Below the pieces are notes generated by a model. That model ran no database searches. It saw only the letters and a list, made by a program, of their open reading frames with translations, and was not told where the DNA came from. A program made the position numbers and the translations under genes. DNA of 64,000 nt from Zonotrichia leucophrys gambelii (Eukaryota > Chordata > Aves > Passeriformes > Passerellidae). This document shows, piece by piece, positions 47,801-61,782 of the stretch (position 1 is its first letter; every line of letters starts with the position of its first letter). The stretch is from positions 146,651,917 through 146,715,916 of the forward strand of contig NC_088171.1 in assembly GCF_028769735.1 (NCBI RefSeq). Direction: 5' to 3'.

Positions 47801-49009
47801 AATTTTGGAATGTTTTGAAAGATACTTCATTGTTTTGCAATCTGTTGCCTTTTACAGGAGCTAAAAAGAAAAAACTGCCAAGACGTGTGATATGACTCTG
47901 AGCCTGTGTATTGGAATCAGTATAAACATTCTCTCTACTGATTTTTTTTAAATTATTAATTATATATATTGTTTAAAATGTTATTTATTTGTGTTTCCTG
48001 TTTTTTAAGTTTTAATTAGGTGTTGTTTCTCTTGTAAATTGTGCACAATTGCAGGATGGGGCTCACTGACATGACTTGATAGAACACATGTGCATGTATT
48101 TTTAGGCATGTTTGTTCACCTGTGGTTTGACAGCAACTCTGAAAGGCTCAGACTTCTGCTGAGATGGACCAGGCTTCAAATGAAGAGCACCCCTGTGAGT
48201 TTATGGTGTATTTTCCCCCAGGTAATGGTGAGGAAAGGCAAGCAGGGAGATTGCCTGGCCTGAGCTCAGAATAGGTCATGACAAAATTGTGTCTCCTTTA
48301 TGGGTGTCTTTCTTGGACGAGTCCCTCAAGAAGGCCCTAAAAGTGTCCGCCTGAGGGGACCAGATGATTTGCAAGACTAAAAGGTTTTTCAAATATTTGG
48401 AAGGCTGTTCTGCAACCAGACATGTCTAATTTTATGTCCCCAATGTTTCTTCTTGATGGCCTACGTCTGTATTTTGATTTTTTAATGTAGAACATGAGCA
48501 AATCTTTTAGTGACAGTAACACTTGAAATCTCCACTTTCTACTTCCAGCAAGACCATGTGTGGTCCTAAATTATTTTACAAAGTAGTAAAATTAATGGTT
48601 TACTTTTTTATTTATTTATTGAGAAAATAAGTATTTTTTCTTCCAACAAAATGTGCCCATATTTAAAAAATTTTAAAGAACATAAAAAAAATCTCAATAC
48701 AAATATATTTCTCTGTCAAGTGGTAATAAAAAACCAACATTTGTTTCCATGATTCAGGAACAGAGATCTCTATCAAAAAGCACAGATAGTTCTCCAAGAC
48801 TGACAGCAACAACTAAATGAATTTACAGTGTAGAATACACATATGTGTGCATTAATTTATCTGTAACACTTCACCTTGTGTCATTTTAACAATGTCCCAC
48901 AACTTTTTTTTTTCCTATTTCACATTAAAAGCCCTCCAAAGACTTCCTAAATTTTCTGCATGACAAGCCTCTTTTTCCTTAATCAAATATTAAAAATACA
49001 TTTACCCAG
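38801..49009. other. 10 kb of unique AT-rich DNA without recognisable repeats
   Basis: This is the longest part of the window without any repeat I can identify. No open frame over about 140 residues is present, and none shows a recognisable domain (the longest, 45594-46013 on the + strand, has no start context or motif to support it). Some of it could be old single-copy or conserved DNA. Confidence 0.5.
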
Positions 49010-49135
49010 TGGCCAGTGGACCTTGGCTGGATACCAGAAGTCCACCCAACTGCTCTCTCACCCCTCCTTATCAACAGGACAGAGGTAGAAAATAAGATGG
49101 AAAAACACATAGGTTGAGAAAAAGACAGGGAATAA
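49010..49135 (-). mobile_element. LTR fragment of an endogenous retrovirus
   Basis: The segment ccttggctggatacc, gtccacccaactgctctctc, acccctccttatcaac, aggacagaggtag, gatggaaaaacacataggtt, gagaaaaagacaggga is a reversed piece of a common avian LTR, as I recall it. The fragment at 63291 shares the same order of words (ccttggctg, ctcactccctatcctcaa, aggatgggga, tgttgagacaaggacaggga). Both ends are degraded. Confidence 0.6.
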
Positions 49136-52100
49136 TTTTAATATTTTGTAATCTTAAAGTAATCTGATAGAGATTATGTCATACAGAAGGTCATATTAAA
49201 TTTTTAAGATTACAGAATTTCCATATAATACAGTCTTTGAAGAATATCCAGCTAAAGGAAGCTGTATATCAAGGTATGAAATATTTTACTTTTTTAAATC
49301 CTTTCTTTTGGATGAAGGCTGAAACAAATTTCTAGTTATACCTGAAAATTAATTAAAAGTGTGAAGATATGAATATGTGATGATGATGAATTGTTTCCTG
49401 AAATAAATGTCCCAGTAGTTTGCAGGAGACGAGACCAGGAACAGAGATACCCCAGCTCAGCAAGCATAATAGAATTTAACTGCAAAATAAAACCCTGAAG
49501 AAAATGTATCTGATGGAGTCTCTTTCATCCCACAAAGTGTTTTCTGAAAACAGGCAGATACAGCAGGATTGGTGAATGTTTATAGCAAGGGTGTTACTGA
49601 TGAGTCAATGAGGAGTGATGGAACAGTCAAATCTGCTGGCTGAAAGATGCACTCTCAGACCTGGAAGTACACGTGAAGCTACATCCCATCAGGTGGATGA
49701 AAAACACCTGAGGCTGCAAAGCAATGATGGTAAGGGAGTAGTGAGCTATAAAAAGACAATAATTCCCTCTGTTGGCACCAACAGAATGCAGGAAAACATA
49801 AGAAAAAAAGAAATTGTGCATGTAAGTTAACCTTTCCTCTTTGCTATGATGTGAAGTATGTTGATCATCTCAGATTATTGTTGCATGTCTTATTTATGCA
49901 GGATGCCGAGAGAATCGACAGCTACACATTGAAATACTGAGGTAACTCAGCAGTGACTCACCCAAAGAGTGGGAAACACAAGGAGTGGGAACAGCAGAGA
50001 CTGTGAACCTCCCAAGGCAGTAGGGGTTTCTTTCTGAAGAGTAAAGATTAAAAGCAGAACTGAGCAAGTAGCTTGTAACAAATAACTTCTGAAGAGCATT
50101 TCCCTTCAGTCTTTTGGCCAAAAGGCAATTGACAAATTTTCTAGGTCTCTTGTTAGTTCAGCAAGGATATTGTCCTTGGTTCATCTATAGCTGGTGAATA
50201 GTTAGTTGTCAGAGCTCTCCAATCCAATCCTGCTGTCTTTGCTGCTGAAGCTTCATGGTGTTGAATGATACTTTCAGCATTTCCTGTTTTAAATGGCAGT
50301 CCAGATCAGTGAGAAATCACTTTTTTTTTTTTTTTTTGCAATCTTGTTTTCCACAGATTTAATATCTGAAATTTAAGCTTGTATTGCTTATTTTCTGTGT
50401 TGGGCAGGACTCTGGCAGGATTTTGGCCAGTTTTTTTAGGACTATCTGAACTTTAATCAGTTTTAATCAGTTTCTCTACTTTGGAGCACAGTCTCAAGCA
50501 TACTTTGACATTTAGAGCTGGTTCCGAAGTGCTCCAGTGTGAGTGGTAAGGCAATTTGTTGCTGTGAAGAAACTACAGCTTCCTCTATCAGAAATGCACA
50601 GGCCAAGCAGCAGGCTCAGAGAGGACATTTGGAAATGGGGTCAGAGAAAGTGAAAATTCCTTTGCATGAAGTCAGCACATTTCTGCAGGGAGCAAGAGAC
50701 TTGCATTTACCTCCCAGCCCAGAGAAGAGCTGTTCCATCCCCTTACCTACCAAAGCACAGACTGATCAGTTCAGCAGAAAGAGAAGGCAGAGGTTTTGAA
50801 AACCTTCAGCCAAAAACCTCTATCATATAAAAAAGTTAAAGAAAAAAAGAAAGCACAGATTTTTTACCTTGATTTCTGTGCAATAGGAAGAGGCACAAGT
50901 AACTGGATATTCAGGATCCAGTGTGGAACAAGAGACTTTTTCACTATCTTAAATATAGAAGAAAATGATGTATGGACTGGGACCAAATTTCTCAGTTCTT
51001 ACACCATTTTCTTAACCACCAAGACCCATGTCTGCAAAATGGAAGGTTTTGATTTGATAGTACCCTTCCCACCTTCAGGCACATGATCCAAAGATTAAGC
51101 TGCATTTCTCTGAAAAGGGAAACACCATAAAGGCAATAAAAATTGAGTCTGAAAAGAGTGAATGTGATTTGTCCATCCATTGAAGATGAAGTTCATTCTT
51201 TCTTAACTACCCGAAAGTGAGGATGTACACATGTAACCCAGAATTGAAGTTCATGGATAGATAAAATTGAATTCTTTTTGTTGTGTATTGCCACTGTTTT
51301 ATTCAAAATTTAATCATTTTGTTACACTTGTTGAAGGCAGGTATTCGATAACCTGATTGAGATCCTGGCTCTCTGCAGGCCAGACCAAGCACCAAGCTGC
51401 CTTACTGCCTGTGGTTTTGTCAGTCAATGGGAAATTTGCCACAGACTTCAAAGCCAATATATTGGAACTCTGTTTCTGCATGTTCTAATCACCTCCTCTA
51501 ACTCTGAGGTCTTAGGATGTAAGTAGATGTAAAAAGGAAGAAAAAAGATTAAAAATATCTGTATTTTTTCCTTGGCTAGTTCTAAATTGTTAAACTCAAT
51601 GGTATTGCTTTACTTAGATATGTTTTTATCTATGTTTAAAAAAAACCAAAAAAACTTAAAACACCATTAATTTTCTCATTCTAATAATCTTTTCTTGTCT
51701 TTTTTATATTTATTTTCTAGTTTTCAGAAATATAAATATCTGTGTGGATATATTAAAATCCTGTCCAATCAGTGAAAAACTAATCAAATATTAGACTTTT
51801 CTTCACTAAGCAAGAGAAGGACTCAGGAAGTATAAGATATAAAGTAATGCAACAAATTACATTCACTCTTTCTTGAAAATTTAGTCAGAGCAGCTTCCCC
51901 CAAGCGTACTTAAATTTTGCAGTTTCATGGTTTTGAACTGAGTAAGGAGTTTCAGACTTTAAATAACAAGCTACTTCTCTCTAAATTTGTGTAAAAAATA
52001 AAAGCCTTTGTGTCTTGCAAATGTAAAAATAATATATTAATTTGATTGCAGTGATAAGGGGATAAAACCAGAGAAAATAAATGCTCATCATTTTTCCTTC

Positions 52101-52528
52101 ACCCTTGTGTAATGAATCAATGACTTGGCCTTGTGGTCTGATAACCCAGATAACTGAAATAGTTTAATCAATATAACAGCACAGATTGTGTTGAAACGTA
52201 TCCACACATCACAGGTCCACACAATGACATCTGACATCTCAAATCTCCAATAGCCCAGCAGCCCACAGAGGCAGAAAAGGGCTCTGCTGTGCATTGTTCA
52301 TGCACTTGGACTGGGAACCATCTGCTGCTGGCACTGGAAGCCCATTGACTGTGAGCTTGTGTGCAAAAAGATTAGGCACATGTTTAAATTCCTAAGTTTT
52401 CTAATTCCCCACTGGACTGTGTTGCTTGGAGGGCATGGTGGTGTCCTTCAGGATTCTCAGGCCAAGTGCAAAGTCTACATGCCTGTTATCTTAAACAAGC
52501 TGTGCTCAGTGAGCAGAACAGCCTTCCT
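49136..52528. other. unique AT-rich DNA, no gene seen
   Basis: No supported gene or repeat apart from a T-run at 50320-50338. Overlapping short frames at 50539-51086 have no recognisable domain. Confidence 0.5.
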
Positions 52529-52795
52529 TAGAATCACAAGATCATTAATGTTGGAAAAGACTTCTAAGATCACCCACTCCAACCCTTAACCTCTCACTGC
52601 CACGTTCGCCATGAAACCACGTCCCACCTACCACATTTGCAATCTTTTAAATCCCTCCTACCCTTCTGTGGGCAGCCTGGTACAACGCTTGACCCTCATC
52701 CCTCCAGTGAGGAAAATTTTCCCAATACTTAATCTAAGCCTCTCCTGCTCCATCTTGAGGCCATTCCCTCTTGTCCTGAAGATGCTTCTTGCTCT
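52529..52795 (-). mobile_element. CR1 LINE 3' fragment
   Basis: Reversed CR1 3' end: tagaatcacaagatcattaa, gttggaaaagacttctaaga, ccaacccttaacctctcac, ccatgaaaccacgtccca, gtgggcagcctggtacaac, and gaggccattccctcttgtcc. Same subfamily as 31531. Confidence 0.88.
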
Positions 52796-55700
52796 AGAAT
52801 GGGCAGAGTGTGCTCACAACAACCAAGAGCAACCACATGTTCTGGTCTGGCTTGCTACTTTTCCCTAACATCAGCTCCCTCTGGAAAATTATGTTGGACT
52901 TAATTTGCCCAACACTGTCGTTCCAGAACTTCAGGAATTATTGTCCCACCCATCACCATTCCTCCAAAACAGTCTTGAGGTGTAGTAGGAACAAATTAGA
53001 GATGTGATGGCAGCTCTGCATCTCTGAAAGTATCTCCTTGCCAGGAAAATGCCTGAATTACCTCTGCTGAAAGCCACTGAAGGAGGAAATCTCATCAACC
53101 TCCTTGCATCTTTCTGGTATTCTTATTTAAATGAACAAGTCCTGTTTGGCTCCTGTGGTTCCCGTGGTCATTTTTACCATTCTGACTTCAGTGGGAGTTT
53201 TACTTTAGAAAGGCTTGAATAAAATATTAATAGGCAAATGGGAAGAGAAAAGGAAAAAAAGGGGAGACACGAAGCAAAAAGGGAGAGGGAGATGGGAAAA
53301 TGGGGAAAAAAAGAGAAAAATATAGACTAATATAGGGCAGAGGAAAAATTAAGAGAGGGGAAAATGAAAAAAATAAAGTTTCTACATCCTGATAGTGATA
53401 CTAGTTTTTAGAAGTGGCTTAAGCAAAAGTACCTTTCCAGTGATTTCACTGAGACTCATCCTAAGGATGCTCCAGAGGATCAAGAAATGCCAACTTAGTC
53501 TCACTGATGCTCATCAGAGATTAAAGTAGCCAACGTATCAGTCACAGTGCACATTGGTTTTCATGGTTGCCTGGCAAGATTTGGGAAGGGGAACATAATT
53601 CAAATAATAATTTAATCCTGTATAGTTACCTTTCTGAGTTCAACCCTGCTGGGTGCTTTTAGTTCTGGGCATTCTGATCCTTTTCCTTAAACACTCATTC
53701 TTGTGCTCAACTTTAAATGTATGACAAGTCCCAGCAGTTCAGGCTAAATGTGTGTTCAAATGTTGCCATAAAGCTGAGGTGTTCTGCACTTCACAAGATA
53801 AAGGCTCTTCAGAGGATCTTGAAATCCTTCTGAAGGATTATTTAATTGATCTTCATGATATTTCTGCAACAAATGGAATACTGCTCTGTTTCTTAGGACA
53901 CTAAAATTAACTATGAAAGGTAAAAGTCATGATCCATCTGGGAAGGTCTAAGGAAAGGAATTGAAATGTCTCAATTACCAATGTCATGGTATATGTACTA
54001 AACAACCTTAGCCATGAAAATGCCATTATACTTTACTTCTGTAACCCTGAAGTTTAGGAAATTTTGTTTTCTCATACAGACCACAGCTTCCCAGAATATC
54101 AACACCATTTAGACTGAGAAAAGGTAAGACACTTCACATACAGTAAGTTCAACATTAGCATGGGGCAGCAAATCACAGATGAAAAAAGCAGGTGTAAAGC
54201 ACCAATGAATATGTATAAAATCCTATATGTAGTTTTTCCTGCCTTATTTTTGTCTAGACAAGTTCCAATTCTTTGTGTGGGTTGTTAAGATTTCAATTAC
54301 ACATTCTGGATTTTTCATAGAAGCTATGTTTCCTTTTGCACAAAACAAGGTTTTGAATTAAATATTTTTATGCTTTTGCATAGCAGAAAATATAGAGGGT
54401 GTACTAATGATGGGTTTTTTTTCAGTTTTTGTCTTTCAATAGGCAAAAAATGTTGCAATCAAAACAATAATTAATGGGTAATTTTCTGTGTTTTGAAAAT
54501 ATAGGAAAATAACATGAATTTAAATATAGTATCTAGTTTTGCTTATATTTGCATATATTTACTTTAAAAATGTACTCTGTAGTCTGTACTCTGTACTCTG
54601 ACTCCATTAAGGATTTATTTTTTTTAAAAGTCCACTCAAAATTAACAGACTGCTTGGCAGACAAAACTCAAATGTTCTTTGTCTACTTCTGTTCCATGAT
54701 AGTCTTTATCACTGATTTTGTTGCTGCTGCTGCTCTGTTTTTAGGGTTTTTTTGGCTTTAGTAAGTGATCTGAAATAATTTTGTTATTTTCTAATTCCTG
54801 TTTACAGTCCTATTTTTTTTTCTAGGTGTGATGTAGAAAAAGGCTTGAAGTAACACAAGACTGAATGATGAGTGGCTGCTCTAGACGGGCTGAGCAAGAG
54901 AAAAGTGACTTTCATTTGGCTAAGACTTCACCAGAGTAAACCAAGCTGCTTTAAAATGGGCATTTAAGGTCTTTAGCAAGGTCCTGGGGTACTGAAGACA
55001 TCTGCACTCACATGGCAAATGTGTCACTGATCTTAGGAAAGCCAAGTTCTTCTCCAGTCCCACAGTGCCCAAATGACAGCAAATGTTCATATGAAGACAA
55101 CCTTACCTTGTTGAGCATTTAAAATAAATGCTTTGAGCTGGGTGTCTGTGAGCTTTTATCAGTTGTTATAGGAAAAGAGATTGTAAAATACTCTCTGTTG
55201 AGAAGAAAGAAGAGAATTTTTCCTGATGTAGAGACTTACAGCATGCCAAATGCCTTGCTGGTGAAAGCATCCATCTTTCTCCACAAGGTGTAGGAGTGAC
55301 CTCGTACAGCTCACAAAATCCTGCTGGTGTCATGCATTCCATGAGATGAATACTGAGATACCAAATTATGTAAAATTCTTCAATGCTTATTTTTTTGTTT
55401 CGTGTTTGTTTGGTGATAATACCTAATGACAAGAACTTCACTGAATGATGTGAAATAATACTTTGCTTTGCTAGCAGATTTGCAGGCTTGTAGTTTGACT
55501 GCACATAATTTAGGGTCCCATTTGCTGCATGTTGTTCTTAAAGCTGAATAGATCTATTGATTTGTTCAAGAGTAGTACTGCAGATCATCAGCCTCACAGT
55601 ATTGTATTCTTATTCACTTCATCCTGAAATGCACAGCCTTTGCCATCTAGAGAGACAAAGAGAGTTGGGCAGAAATGTTTCCATAAATGATACCTTGAAG

Positions 55701-57099
55701 ATAGGTGGTACTTCTGAAAAATATATGCATCTAGGTTTTTTATATCACTTTAAGAACAACATGTATTTTCACAGTGCCCTTCCCCAGAGCACATGTATTA
55801 AGTTGAGAATATTTGGTATAAAACTACTGTTGACTTACAAGACATCACATGGAAATTCTAAAATTAATCTAAAGTTAAAGTTAGGATTTGGGCTCTAGAC
55901 TAAGATGGGGGAATACTGGTGTCTTCATATGTCATCCATACCTAATTTCCCTTTTTATTTTTTTAATAGAATTTTGAATTCTGTGAGACTAGAGAGAAAA
56001 TTATTTTAAATTTAACTTACTGACAAGTCAGCTGAATGTCCCTCTGAACTCCTGTATTTCTACTCAAGGGATTCAGTTCAGCTTTCCATGATCAGACACC
56101 TATTGCTATTTATGATGATTTAGGGTATTCACAACCTATATCCATGGCTGTGGCAGATATAGCACAGGAGGCCTATTAAATGCAGCCTTTTCTGGTATGG
56201 ATTGTCCATATGCAAAATACAGGAATCATGTGAAAAGTTGATATATTAGGTAAGTGTAGTAAAAGGAAGAATGTGGAAGCTTTGAGCTGAGAGAAAAAAA
56301 TATTGTTGAAAAGTTCTTGGTAAGAAGAACTTTATTTTGAGGTGTGTGTGAAATACAAGTGAAATTGAGGGACCCTTCCATCAGTGTGCAGTTTTGGGAA
56401 TTAATTTTGGATGACAATCTAGGGACAGTTTCAGCCCTGCGTTCTCCTCCCCCCAAACATCCTAACTGCCTTCTCACCAAATTTTTATGAGTCTAATATC
56501 TGTCTGCTGTGTTGAGCAGAAATTTTTCACCCCAAGAAACCTTTCCTGATATGAATTTTATTGATAATTTGATTTTATAAATCTGTCTGCTGCAATAAAC
56601 ACACGATTTCAAAATAGCAAAACAAAGATGTTCCATTAAATAATTCTCAATCCTCCTAGTTAGGACTTGCCTTTGCAATTGCATTATCTGTACTTTTTGA
56701 GAAAATATTACATTTGTGGTGTGAGGTGTACTTATCTTCACAGCCACTTAAGACCTGTGAAAAAAAAGAAAAGGTCATATTAAAAATCCTCATGACAAGA
56801 ACTGCAGATCCAAGTACTTTTGCAGTGTGGTTTCCAGGCTTTTGTACCTGGACAAAGAATAAGGAAAAAAAAATAGAAGGGAAGAAAGAAGCAACCCAAA
56901 AATTCTTAAAAAGACCTCATTAATTAAAAGGCCTGTCTGATAGTGATTGTGAACTTAGACTTTAGTAGCTAATTTATGTGCATCTTTTCCTTGATCCATA
57001 TTCTTTGTGAGTTCAGGAAACCTTAATGGCAGTTTTTGACTTCATTGCCATAATTGGGAAATACAATTTTCATCTGCTTGGGCTTTGCATCAAGGAAAT
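52796..57099. other. unique DNA with a purine-rich tract
   Basis: Positions about 53235-53385 are strongly purine-rich on the + strand (gggagacacgaagcaaaaag and similar), an irregular, non-tandem tract. No gene is supported elsewhere; frames at 55166-55898 of about 112 residues lack recognisable features. Confidence 0.5.
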
Positions 57100-57338
57100 T
57101 GAAGCTGTACCAGGAGAGGTTTAAGCTTGATGTCAGGGAAAGGTCCTCCACCCCGAGGGTGGCTGGGCACTGGAAGAGGCTCCCCAGGAAAGAGGTCCCA
57201 GCACCAAACTTGGCAGGGTTCAAGAAGTCTTTGGACAATGCTCTGCAGCACCTGCTGGAAATGCGCAGGGCCAGGAGCTGGGCTTTGATGGCCCTTGTGG
57301 GTCCCTTCCAACTCAGGGTATTCTAAAATTCTGTGAAA
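57100..57338 (+). mobile_element. CR1 LINE 3' end fragment
   Basis: The + strand shows the CR1 C-terminal and 3' region: ccaggagaggtttaagcttg, gggtggctgggcactggaa, gaggctccccaggaaagagg, tgatggcccttgtgggtccc, ttccaactcagggtattct. The 90-residue frame at 57054-57326 is this decayed CR1, including a remnant of the R-H-W-x-R-L-P motif (here G-H-W-K-R-L-P). Confidence 0.88.
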
Positions 57339-58104
57339 TTACTGAGTTACCTTTTGAGGCAGTATGGTGTTTAATTTCTACATCCCCTTGGAAGAATATT
57401 GCCTGTTTATTGCTGATACTTCATGACTCAGTCCTGAAAATCATAATTTTTCTTAATCTGCTATGTGACCTCCAGTTTGGAGTGTGAGGCATTTTGCTGG
57501 TAGTAGCTTTTTCCTCAGGTAAGGATTATATCTACACTTATTCAAGGCTCAATACAGTAGAAATTCAGTACTACTTGCTGGTACAAATACCCACTTGCAT
57601 TGCTGTGCTCTCTTAATGAAACAGGAGGTCTTTGAAGTGTTGTATATGCAGGAAGAAGGAAGAAAGACACAGAGCAAATATTTCTTCAGTTGCTGTCAAC
57701 TTGGTAAAAGACTACAAAATCTCAGAGTTATAAACCTAATTGCAGCTTGTGCTACAGCAGGATACAACCAGAAGATCCAGTAAAAAAAGGTGAGTTCTAC
57801 TGTGTGGTTCCTAGAAAAACATTAAGTGGAAGAGAGCACAGAAATGAGGGAATTGAATAGTTATTTTTAACAAATGGGGAGTAAAATGTTATGGAGTTAG
57901 TGTTCACCATAAAAGATCATGGAATGGCTTAAAAGAGAGAGTAAATAAGTAGGCAGAAGAGAGAGATAGAGTTAAGTTTTCATCTTTATCTGGAGAGGAA
58001 CTGAACTGCAGGGAATTCAAGTTAAGCAGAGAACAAATACCAGACCCAAAGGTCTGCAAGTGAGAAAAAGCAGAGCTGTCAGACAAACCTGGCTTGGGTC
58101 ACAG
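57339..58104. other. unique DNA, no gene seen
   Basis: Nothing recognisable between two CR1 fragments of the same orientation. Confidence 0.5.
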
Positions 58105-58340
58105 GGAGGAGACATGGACAACATGGAATGCACAGCATGAAATTGAAAGCTTTGGAATGGACTTTGGCTTTGGAAGGGGCTGCCCAGGGAGCTGGAGGAG
58201 TTGCCATCCCTGAAGGAGTTTAGGAAACAATTGGACATGGGCTTAACGCTGTGCTTTAGCTGACAAAGTGGGGATTGGACTTGATGATCTTGGAGATCTT
58301 TTGCAGCCTTCCTAATTCTGTGTTTCTGTCATTCTGTAAA
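58105..58340 (+). mobile_element. CR1 LINE 3' end fragment
   Basis: The + strand from about 58165 carries ggaaggggctgcccaggga, gctggaggagttgccatccc, tgaaggagtttaggaaac, ggattggacttgatgatctt, ggagatcttttgcagccttc and a tail ttctgtgtttctgtcattct. The left boundary is blurred. Confidence 0.8.
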
Positions 58341-60336
58341 TGGAAAAAACCTGTGAAGTCTCACTCCATGCTGACCATCTTTGGATTTTCCAAACTGCAC
58401 AGACAACTCTAACCTTAGCATGAGCTGTCCACTGTTGAACTGAACACTGCCTTACAGAGAATGCAAAATGTATTTTGAAGCAATACACATAAAGTTCAAG
58501 TATTTTGTCATGGCATATTGACTTAACATTACAAATATTGATCTAAGCTGAAAAGAAAATTTATTACCCTAAAGGGCAATAAGCATTGATACTCAGAAAA
58601 AAATGTTTATTACACACAACCCCAAAAAATACCTTATCCAGAAACCAAAACATTCCATGCATTTTCTTTTTAAAATTCCTTCTACATTTTGAAACATAAA
58701 AATAATTTAAATGTGAAAAGATAAAATTATATCAGCAAGTAAAATATGAGGAGACATGGATGCTGGTTTTCCATTTTAGGAGAATATTAGGGTTTTTGTT
58801 TTAGGATCTTTACTACCATTTAACTATGGTAAATAACAGAAATAAATTCTTAACATATATATTTCTTTACAGTAATTATGAGTTATTTTCACAGGAATAT
58901 TTGAGTATCACCTACTTAAAGGACCTTTGTGATAGTTTTGTTATCCTTGCTAGTAGTGGCCATTATAAGAGTTTATTACTTCATCACTTATCATAAAGCT
59001 AAGATATGAATCCCATCCTTACACTATTGTTCTATAATATCTAATAAAACAGGTCTTGAGCTACGTTTGGGTTTCTGGTTCCTGCAGACCTGGAGATTTA
59101 AATTAGAATCATAAAGATAGATTCACTGTAATAATAAAAATATTGCAGTGGTACCTTCACAACCTTGAGTGACTTCTGCAAGAAAAATATAAATAAATGT
59201 AAGAAAAATATGCAACTGGTAGCTAACTCAGCAGATCTTGCTCTGAAAACACACAAGGAGAAGAGCTATGAAGAAAAGTGTTATTTTTGCTAACATTCTT
59301 CATTTTTTTGAAGTTAGATAATGTTCAAAAAGTGTTTTCTTATGCTTGGATGATCAGCACGAAATAAATTGAAGTGAAAATGTGCTGGATAAGTGTTATT
59401 AGTAAAAATATGAATTGCTAGATAAAGTGATGTTTCATGATAGAACACAAAAATAAACCAAGACTCTTAAGGTAGAAACAGTTTTGCTTTGAAAAGTCAA
59501 TGAGTATTGATTTTGATATGAACTATGATTGTTTTATATTGCTAGCTACATAAAAGATTTTGATCCTTTCAATAGAATAGAAAGATAAATAATATCTTTT
59601 AAATTATAATTGTAGAGGATTTTGCTCATTGGAATAACTAAAAGTGTAATAAAACAGAGCTTTCAAAGATACAAGGTTCTTTATCTATTAAAGTGCATAT
59701 TTCAAAATGTTGATTCTGCATATGCTGGAACTTAATTGAAAATTAAACTACATCATAGAAACTATTAAGAAATGAGAATAAATGGATGGGCTATCTCCTT
59801 CAATGCCAGTGACTATTCTTTTCAGCCACTTTGAGAATAGGCTTCCAGAAACTGGGAGAAGCAGGACCTACCAGTCAGGGCCTAGAGTATGGAGGCATCT
59901 CTCTCTGGCTAATGGAAAATCCTTTTGTTCTCTAGTTAAAAAGGATATAGTCACAAATTATCTACCTCACAGCCCTTTGCAATACTAAAAATGGAGAAAT
60001 TAGCATATAATCAAAGCAGTGTTTGAATGTGAGTAAATGAGTAAGTAAATTTAGTGGGCGTGGGTGAGACTGTTAAAAGCTTTTATTTTCTAATATGCAC
60101 CAACATCCTGGTGAGCTTCTGGCTGTGCAGACAACACTCTCCTCTCACCATACTGGATCAATGCTGTGCACATCCCTGCAGGAATGCACATCCACATTTA
60201 CACAGGTTTTTCCACTCAATTCAGTAAGACAACATTGCTGGAAGCTTCCCTGCAGAAAGATAAGCTTTGCTGTTTATCCTGTTTTTAAAATACACTTTAT
60301 TCAAAACCCATCTGGAGGAACTGCATGTTTGAGCTG
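58341..60336. other. unique AT-rich DNA, no gene seen
   Basis: No repeat or gene is recognised. Confidence 0.5.
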
Positions 60337-60885
60337 TGTTGAGGTCGAACCTGGCAGGTATTTCAACACCACACTGTCACTTGCTCACTCACCCTATCCC
60401 AGGGAATGGGAGAGAGAATTAGGACAAAAAAAATGTAAAATCAATGAATTGAGATCAAGACTGTGTAATAGGATGAAAAAGGAAGATATAATAGTAACAA
60501 CAATAAAATAATGAGAAGTTACAAGACAAATGATGCACAATGCAATTGCTCACCATCTTTTAACTGATGCCCAGCTGGATTCTGAGCAGTTGCCCCTCAG
60601 CCAGCTTTTCCTCCCCATTTTATACACAGAGCACAACACAGTGTGGTCTGGAATATTCTTTTGGGCAGCTGGGGTCAGCTGTCCCAGCTGTGTCCCCTCC
60701 CAGCTCCTCCTGCACTCCCAGACTCCTCACTGGTGAGGTGCGTGAGAAGCAGAAAAGTCCCTGACTGAATGTAACCACTAAAACATCCAATTGTTTTCAA
60801 TGCCATTCTCATCCTAAATTTAAAATGCAGCACTGTACCTGCAACCAGGAAGAAAATTAACTCTATCTCAGCCAAAACCAGGACA
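60337..60885 (-). mobile_element. solo LTR, minus strand
   Basis: On the minus strand it starts TGTCCTGGTTTTGGCTGAG at 60885 and ends near CGACCTCAACA at 60337. It matches an LTR common in birds, as I recall it: ctcaccatcttttaactgat, gatgcccagctgg, a TATAAAAT-like box (+ strand ttttataca at 60619-60627), gggtcagctgtcccagctg, tcctaaatttaaaatgcagc. No clean target duplication adjoins these ends. AGCTG does occur at 60332-60336 and at 60895-60899, but the latter is 9 bp beyond the expected end. No internal retroviral genes remain. Confidence 0.8.
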
Positions 60886-61782
60886 GCAAATAAAAGCTGA
60901 TCAGCATTATTCAATCAGTCAATATCTGCTGAACACTCTTGTCATCTCCTCTAAGATTTAATAGTGCTCTTCTTTTGCCTGACCTTTGCTCACTCTGACA
61001 ATAATCTCAGAGCATTCCAGGAACATTTCTACACAAGACTTGCTAGGAATCAAACGACTTTCAAGTTGGAAACATAAGAACGCTGCTTAAAAAATATTAC
61101 CTGCTAAAATGCAGATATTTTGCAGTTTGCATCATAATTGTTTGTACTAACTGGAAGCAGCTCTTAAAAACAAAGGTAACTTAGGATAGATTTCAGTAAT
61201 TAAGATGATTGTACAGTTATTGGGATATATTGCAATGCTCACTGAAGACAAAAGAATTATTGTTTCTATGTCTACAGATGAGATACTCTGTGTTATTGAC
61301 AACTTTTTTTTTTTTTTTTTTTATTTTCCAAGTAGGAAATGGTTCTGGGTTTGATTAAAAGCTCATCTAGACTCATATTCAGTCTGTAGAATTAACCACT
61401 GTGAATGGTGTAAGAAAAAGGGACAAAAGTGGAACAAGGATATTGTAATAATTTCTAGCATAATTACCCAGCACCATGACAGGTGATTCAGAGGCCTCCT
61501 TAATCAGAAGACTTTACTTCACATTTAATAGACTGTGATATATACTTGTTTCATTAATTTGTCTAATCCCTGTAAAAAGTTCCTAATCTTAGAAATCCAT
61601 TAATGCTAACATTTTTTTCCCCAAGTTTCCAGTTTTCCCTATTTACCTTCTCCACACCAGATCTGGTTTAACTGTATTGATTTTTTTTTTCTGTCCCTTC
61701 TTCCTCTGCTTCCAGCTGTCATCTTTTCAAAAAAAAGGCTCTTGATCTTGTTGAAAAGCTTCTTGATCTTGAACAGATTCAC
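60886..61782. other. unique DNA, no gene seen
   Basis: Holds a T-run at 61305-61322 and no recognised repeat or gene. Confidence 0.5.

Noticed and set aside
57054..57326. 90-residue open frame that looks protein-like
   Set aside because: It is the C-terminal part of CR1 ORF2 with the G-H-W-K-R-L-P remnant; dead retrotransposon.
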